From the NCBI GenBank assembly GCA_035535995.1, contig DATLOZ010000023.1, positions 124,001 through 188,000 of the forward strand: a stretch of DNA of 64,000 nt, written 5' to 3'. The position numbers and the translations under genes are program-made. Below are positions 59,753-64,000 of the stretch, in pieces. Below the pieces are notes generated by a model, which ran no database searches, was not told the origin of the DNA, and worked only from the letters and a program-made list of their open reading frames with translations. Source of the DNA: JANYCO01 sp035535995. Lineage in GTDB: Bacteria > Bacteroidota > Bacteroidia > Cytophagales > Cytophagaceae. Position 1 is the first letter of the stretch. Each line of letters starts with the position of its first letter.

Positions 59753-61648
59753 ATGCCTCGTTATACTCCTAATTTCCGCAGCCGCTTCAGATTTTGGTTT
59801 GATAGTACACTCAACAAAGGACCTGTAGCTCAAATCTTCTGGCTGGGAGTATTTGCCATATTCATCGTCTTGCTGGCTGCGGTGGTTGTTACCGTTTTGC
59901 AGATCGACCCGGATGACCGCAATATAGGTTTTTTGGAAGCCTTATGGGTAAGTCTCATGCGCACGCTTGATCCCGGAAATCTTAATGGAGACCTGGGATG
60001 GGCTTTTCGTTTTGTGATGTTGCTGGTTACAACTGTGGGACTTTTGATCGTCAGTACACTCATCGGTATTATTAATAGCGGTATTTCGCAAACACTGGAA
60101 GATCTTCGTAAAGGCAAAACATTTGTGCCAGCCCAGAATCACATCCTTATTTTAGGCTGGTCTCCTATGATCTTTTCGCTGCTTAAACGGCTGGCTGCAG
60201 CCAATCGCTTTCGCCAAAAAACCTACATCGTGATCCTGGCCGATAAAGACAAGATCGAAATGGAAGATGAAATCAATACAAAAGTAAAATCATTTCCCAA
60301 CATCGTAATCGTATGCCGGAGCGGAAACCAACTAGACGTAAGCGACCTGGAGATGGTAAACCCGCACGAAGCCAGAACTATTTTGGTACTGGCACCGGAA
60401 GAAGACCTGCACGATGTACAAGCAATGAAAACTGTAATGGCGCTTGTCAAAAGTCACGAACGAAAAACAGAAAAATACCACATCGTAGTAGAGATCCGCG
60501 ACAAAGACAACCTCGATATCATCCGCATGATTGGAGAAGATGAGATAATACCAGTAGTGATGGAAGACCTGTTTTCTACCATGACCGTTCAGAGCTCCCT
60601 ACAATCAGGACTTAGCGAAGTATACAATGAAATTCTCGATCTCAATGAATTTGATTTATTGTATTTCAGAGATCCTTCTTTTACTCATAAAACTTTTTCG
60701 GAGATCTTGTTGCATTGCAAAGACGGCTGTCCGATAGGAATAAGGAAGCCAGACGGAGAAATTATTTTGAACCCGGATAAAACTACTCAACTGGCAGAAA
60801 ACGATTCATTGATTTGTCTGCATCACTCCCATTGCTTACCTACCTGGGAAAAAGAAATACAAGTAGAGGAAACCAGGGTATCCAACAAAGTAAGCTATAC
60901 TCCCAAACCCCAGCATACGCTGATCCTTGGATGGAATTCAAAATCAAAAGGGATCATCAAAGAACTGGATAGCTATTTTATTAAAGGCTCAGAAATACTG
61001 GTAGTAGCCGATGTACCGTCTCTGGAAGCACAGATCGAGGAGATCTCCGCTACACTGAAAAATCAAAAGCTGTCTTGTATCAGCGGTAATATACGAAGCA
61101 AAGTTTTGTTGGAATCAATCAGACTCGAGCGTTTCGATCACCTGATCTTATTGTGCTATGACCACATGGACATCCAATCGGCCGATGCATTGACGCTGAT
61201 CACACTGCTGCACCTGCGCCACATCGTAGACAAGGCCAACCATGGCTTCACGGTAGTATCGGAGATACTTGACATTCGCAACCGCAACCTGGCCGAGGTG
61301 ACCAAAGCCGATGATTACATTGTAAGCGATCACCTGATCGGGATGGTAATGGCTCAACTTGCCGGGAATATCGAATTAAATAAGATCTTCGACGATCTAT
61401 TGACTCCCGGTGGTACAGAATTATATTTACGCCCGGTGGAGGATTATCTCACTCCAGGTGGCCCCGTATCCATTCGCACGATGGTAGAATCAGTGAGCCG
61501 GAAAGGGCAAACTTTTATAGGTTACCGGATAGACGAATGGTCGGACAATGCAGAAAAAAGATATGGGATAATACTAAATCCGGATAAAAATCTACAAGTG
61601 GAATTTTCCTGTAAAGACAAAGTGATCTTAATTGATACGATCGTATAA
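59753..61648 (+). CDS. CASTOR/POLLUX-type ion channel with RCK domains, copy 2
   Basis: A 631-residue paralogue of the protein at 25613. It has the same plan: two hydrophobic helices at about 26-49 and 84-108 with the pore segment LMRTLDPGNLNGDLGWA between them, then two RCK-like units opening with HILILGWSPMIFSLLKRL and HTLILGWNSKSKGIIKELD. The shared ADKDKIEMEDEINTKV block parallels ADMDKTEMEDEIKTKV in copy 1, so both are of one family. The pore region differs from copy 1 (DPGN versus DQGT). The gene is bracketed by 64-nt direct repeats that copy the 5' end of the permease gene, which suggests it arrived or was duplicated here as a unit. Confidence 0.87.
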   Translation: MPRYTPNFRSRFRFWFDSTLNKGPVAQIFWLGVFAIFIVLLAAVVVTVLQIDPDDRNIGFLEALWVSLMRTLDPGNLNGDLGWAFRFVMLLVTTVGLLIVSTLIGIINSGISQTLEDLRKGKTFVPAQNHILILGWSPMIFSLLKRLAAANRFRQKTYIVILADKDKIEMEDEINTKVKSFPNIVIVCRSGNQLDVSDLEMVNPHEARTILVLAPEEDLHDVQAMKTVMALVKSHERKTEKYHIVVEIRDKDNLDIIRMIGEDEIIPVVMEDLFSTMTVQSSLQSGLSEVYNEILDLNEFDLLYFRDPSFTHKTFSEILLHCKDGCPIGIRKPDGEIILNPDKTTQLAENDSLICLHHSHCLPTWEKEIQVEETRVSNKVSYTPKPQHTLILGWNSKSKGIIKELDSYFIKGSEILVVADVPSLEAQIEEISATLKNQKLSCISGNIRSKVLLESIRLERFDHLILLCYDHMDIQSADALTLITLLHLRHIVDKANHGFTVVSEILDIRNRNLAEVTKADDYIVSDHLIGMVMAQLAGNIELNKIFDDLLTPGGTELYLRPVEDYLTPGGPVSIRTMVESVSRKGQTFIGYRIDEWSDNAEKRYGIILNPDKNLQVEFSCKDKVILIDTIV

Positions 61649-61737
61649 TTCTTAGAGAGAATGCACCGATCATCCGAATATCTGTGATCGAATTTATACT
61701 GAATATTTTCTACAACAACGGTAAAAAAAATACAGAT

Positions 61738-61801
61738 TCCTTTCCCAATTCTTTTTGATATAAAAAGGTATAGATCCAAAAATGGTTCTATTTTTGCGTG
61801 G
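61738..61801 (-). pseudogene. Remnant of the LolC/E-type permease 5' end (direct repeat B)
   Basis: On the minus strand this encodes LDLYLFISKRIGKGI, close to the permease start MNLYLFISKRIRKGD, but then diverges within a few codons. It is the second copy of the 64-nt direct repeat and lies 90 nt after the channel stop. It has no function as a gene; it marks a past duplication or insertion event. Confidence 0.75.
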
Positions 61802-61816
61802 TCAAGTTTATTAAAC

Positions 61817-62980
61817 ATGAAACAAAAAACAGTTTTACTTTTATCCATATTATTTCTCCTGTTTTCAGTGTCTCTGAAAGCACAGGAAAAAATTGTGATG
61901 GGTGCCGGACAACCGGAATTATACCTTGCCTTGCTACGCAATAAAAATGTAGCGCTCATGGTCAACCCTTCCTCGCTGGTAGGTAAAACTCACCTGGTAG
62001 ACACACTGCTTTCTTCCGGAGTAAAGATCAAAAAAATATTTTCTCCCGAGCACGGTTTTCGCGGTACCGCCGATGCCGGAGAAAAAATTCAGAACGATGT
62101 AGATGCCAAAACAGGCATTCCTCTAGTATCACTCTATGGCGATCATAAAAAGCCAACGCGTGAAGAGCTGAAAGATGTAGACCTGATCATATTTGACCTG
62201 CAAGACGTAGGCGCGCGATTTTTTACGTATATCAGCTCCATGCATTATCTGATGCAGGCTTGCGCGGATCATGGAAAAAAAATGATCGTACTCGATCGTC
62301 CGAATCCGAATGGCTATTATATCGACGGACCAGTGCTTGATCTGAAATACCGCTCCTTCGTAGGCATGCATCCGATCCCGGTCGTACATGGACTTACGGT
62401 AGGTGAACTGGCCAAAATGATCAACGGAGAAAAATGGCTCGACAGCGGCAAGGTCTGCGATCTTACCGTGATCCCGATGAAAAATTATACGCACAAAACG
62501 CTTTATTCCCTTCCGGTAAAACCATCGCCTAATTTACCGAATGATCTTGCTATTTATTTTTATCCTTCCCTCTGTTTGTTTGAAGGCACTGTAATCAGCG
62601 TGGGACGCGGCACGGAATCACCCTTCCAGCTTTATGGCGCCCCGAAAAAAGAATATGGCAATTTTGAGTTCACTCCCAAAAGCACCGAAGGAGCAAAAAA
62701 ACCTTTGTACGAAAATCAGGTTTGCTACGGCACCGATCTTCGCAAAATCTATCCTGATATGAAATTTCATCTGAGCTATTTGATCGACGCTTATCAACGC
62801 TCTCCTGAGAAAGATAAATTCTTCAATAATTTCTTCAACAAACTGGCAGGCAATGCTACGTTGCAAGAACAGATCAAAAAAGGGATGAAAGAAGAAGAGA
62901 TCAAAAAATCCTGGCAGCCGGAGTTGGAGCGATATCGGAAGATGCGGGTGAAGTATTTATTGTATCAAGACTTTAATTAA
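61817..62980 (+). CDS. Exo-beta-N-acetylmuramidase NamZ-like (DUF1343), exported
   Basis: A 387-residue DUF1343 protein. The family includes NamZ, which releases N-acetylmuramic acid from the non-reducing end of peptidoglycan fragments. The signal peptide is MKQKTVLLLSILFLLFSVSL, cleaved after LKAQ. Conserved blocks are NKNVALMVNPSSLVGKTHLV, FSPEHGFRGTADAGE (catalytic Glu-His region), LIIFDLQDVGARFFTYISSM, VLDRPNPNGYYIDGPVLD, SVGRGTESPFQLYGAP and a C-terminal helical part. Length is normal. It is followed by a palindrome and fmt on the same strand. Activity is likely, but the substrate is taken from the family, not seen. Confidence 0.93.
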   Translation: MKQKTVLLLSILFLLFSVSLKAQEKIVMGAGQPELYLALLRNKNVALMVNPSSLVGKTHLVDTLLSSGVKIKKIFSPEHGFRGTADAGEKIQNDVDAKTGIPLVSLYGDHKKPTREELKDVDLIIFDLQDVGARFFTYISSMHYLMQACADHGKKMIVLDRPNPNGYYIDGPVLDLKYRSFVGMHPIPVVHGLTVGELAKMINGEKWLDSGKVCDLTVIPMKNYTHKTLYSLPVKPSPNLPNDLAIYFYPSLCLFEGTVISVGRGTESPFQLYGAPKKEYGNFEFTPKSTEGAKKPLYENQVCYGTDLRKIYPDMKFHLSYLIDAYQRSPEKDKFFNNFFNKLAGNATLQEQIKKGMKEEEIKKSWQPELERYRKMRVKYLLYQDFN

Positions 62981-62984
62981 AATT

Positions 62985-63058
62985 GTGAGTTATGAATGTT
63001 GAATTATGAGTTACCAAACTATTTCACATTCATAACTCATAATTCATAACTCATAATT
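62985..63058. repeat. Palindrome of the ATTATGAGTTATGAAT family before fmt
   Basis: The left arm (GTGAGTTATGAATGTTGAAT then TATGAGTTA) and right arm (CATTCATAACTCATAATT then CATAACTCATAATT) are reverse complements with register shifts. It fills the whole 81-nt gap between namZ-like and fmt genes and ends 3 nt before the fmt start. Confidence 0.82.
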
Positions 63059-63061
63059 TAT

Positions 63062-63985
63062 ATGTCAACTAAAAACCTACGCATCATTTTCATGGGCACT
63101 CCAGACTTTGCCGTGCCGAGCCTGGAGATCCTGGTTGAACAAGGATACAACGTAGTAGCCGTGATCACCGCGCCGGATAAGCCTGCGGGCCGTGGGTTGA
63201 AAATCCAAACCTCGCCGGTGAAAGATGTGGCAGTGAAACATAATATTCCTCTTCTGCAACCTACCAGCCTGAAAGATCCTGCATTTATAGAAGAGTTAAG
63301 ATCTTATCAGGCCAATTTGCAAATTGTAGTGGCGTTTAGAATGCTTCCGGAAGCTGTATGGAATATGCCGGAGATCGGTACGTTCAACCTTCATGCCTCA
63401 CTCCTTCCGCAATACCGCGGCGCAGCGCCGATCAACTGGGCGATCATCAACGGAGAAAAAGAAACAGGATGCACTACATTTTTCCTTCAACACGAAATTG
63501 ATACGGGCGATATTCTGTTTGCCGAGAAAGAAACGATCGGTGAGAACGATACATTTGAAGAGCTTTATAACCGATTAAAAATAAAAGGCGCCGGACTCGT
63601 ACTGAAAACAGTACGTGCAATTGAAGAAAACAATTACAAACCTGTGCCACAGGAATTTTCTGCTACTTTAAAATCGGCTCCTAAAATTCACAAAGAAACC
63701 TGTAAGATCGATTGGAATAAACCTGCGGAGGAAACCCGAAACTTCATCCGCGGCCTGAGCCCTTATCCGGCGGCCTGGACAGAGCTACAGGGAAAAACAA
63801 TGAAGATTTTCAAAACAGAAAAAATTTCCGACAATTCCACCAAAGCTCCGGGCGAAATAGAAACGGACCAGAAGAGTTATCTTTATTTCCACACTGCGCA
63901 AGGAGTGCTTTCAATTAAAGACCTGCAATTGGAAGGAAAGAAAAGAATGACAGTAGAAGAATTCCTGCGAGGATACAAGCTATAA
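63062..63985 (+). CDS. fmt: Methionyl-tRNA formyltransferase
   Basis: Formylates the amino group of Met-tRNA(fMet) with 10-formyl-tetrahydrofolate, needed for normal initiation. The 307-residue length is normal and the gene is complete, ending 15 nt before the window edge. Family blocks are RIIFMGTPDFAVPSLEIL, ITAPDKPAGRGLKIQ, the folate-site FNLHASLLPQYRGAAPINWA (Asn-His-Asp type catalytic site), and DTGDILFAEK. The C-terminal tRNA-binding domain (about 205-307) contains NFIRGLSPYPAAWTEL. Usually it is next to def or priA; neither is seen here. Confidence 0.97.
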   Translation: MSTKNLRIIFMGTPDFAVPSLEILVEQGYNVVAVITAPDKPAGRGLKIQTSPVKDVAVKHNIPLLQPTSLKDPAFIEELRSYQANLQIVVAFRMLPEAVWNMPEIGTFNLHASLLPQYRGAAPINWAIINGEKETGCTTFFLQHEIDTGDILFAEKETIGENDTFEELYNRLKIKGAGLVLKTVRAIEENNYKPVPQEFSATLKSAPKIHKETCKIDWNKPAEETRNFIRGLSPYPAAWTELQGKTMKIFKTEKISDNSTKAPGEIETDQKSYLYFHTAQGVLSIKDLQLEGKKRMTVEEFLRGYKL

Positions 63986-64000
63986 CTTTATCGTGGGGAA

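Noticed and set aside
61789..61796. TATTTTTG as promoter of the NamZ-like gene
   Set aside because: It fits the -7 element, but no TTG lies 19-21 nt upstream, and the segment belongs to the duplicated permease fragment.
61522..61965. Minus-strand frame of 147 codons over the end of the second channel gene
   Set aside because: Only the short LDLYLFISKRIGKGI piece has meaning, as a remnant of the permease start; the rest is antisense to real genes.

Overview
The window comes from a member of the Bacteroidota, probably a gliding or environmental lineage; genus cannot be resolved from the sequence alone. The evidence is: two proteins ending in the type B sorting domain of the type IX secretion system (T9SS), a PorP/SprF-family protein, a PorE-like OmpA protein, a fused branched-chain 2-oxoacid dehydrogenase E1, no obvious Shine-Dalgarno sites, and promoters of the Bacteroidota form TTTG-N19-TAnnTTTG at several loci (for example before tRNA-Thr, before the E1 gene and inside the valS-arfB gap). 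No insertion sequence, prophage or CRISPR array was seen.

Layout. 1-3.2 kb: an AT-rich four-gene minus-strand cassette (vsr, a ParB-like gene, a possible restriction nuclease, and a dcm methyltransferase cut by the window edge) beside the 3' end of tRNA-Thr; it looks like an acquired defence or restriction-modification module. 3.3-6.6 kb: DUF349 protein, YqgE, PdxH. 6.6-15.4 kb: a PorP/SprF protein next to a 2608-residue secreted T9SS cargo with two PA14 domains and 14 tandem 83-residue (249 bp) repeats. 16-23.1 kb: an ECF sigma factor overlapping a membrane TPR protein, then a divergent alpha-2-macroglobulin-like protein with an intact CxEQ thioester motif, and YjdI. 23.2-34.4 kb: hisD and hisG, a CASTOR/POLLUX-type channel, a YheT hydrolase, an amino-acid permease, an OmpA/TSP3 protein and valS.

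The 1.1 kb between valS and arfB has no protein gene of normal size but is rich in RNA signals. There is a promoter followed by two tandem copies of a short element, each ending in a terminator-like hairpin. The hairpins differ by compensatory base changes yet keep the same GCCC loop. Next comes an independent transcription unit of about 195 nt with a consensus promoter and a terminator. This is the best candidate in the window for something undescribed.

35.4-46.7 kb: arfB, 3-hydroxybutyryl-CoA dehydrogenase, an acyl-CoA synthetase, fused E1, a DUF1573 protein, alanine dehydrogenase, a secreted EEP-family hydrolase and the PorE-like protein. 46.8-53.2 kb: a second T9SS cargo protein, gyrB and ppk1. 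53.3-64 kb: lipoprotein MsrA, a pentameric ligand-gated channel homologue, an M28 peptidase, a TlpA-like protein, a LolC/E-type permease, a second CASTOR/POLLUX-type channel flanked by direct repeats that duplicate the permease 5' end, NamZ and fmt.

A recurring trait is that many intergenic gaps hold long imperfect palindromes. At least two families recur several times (one built on ATTATGAGTTATGAAT, one on CCAGATGCCAGATACC), and others are unique within the window.
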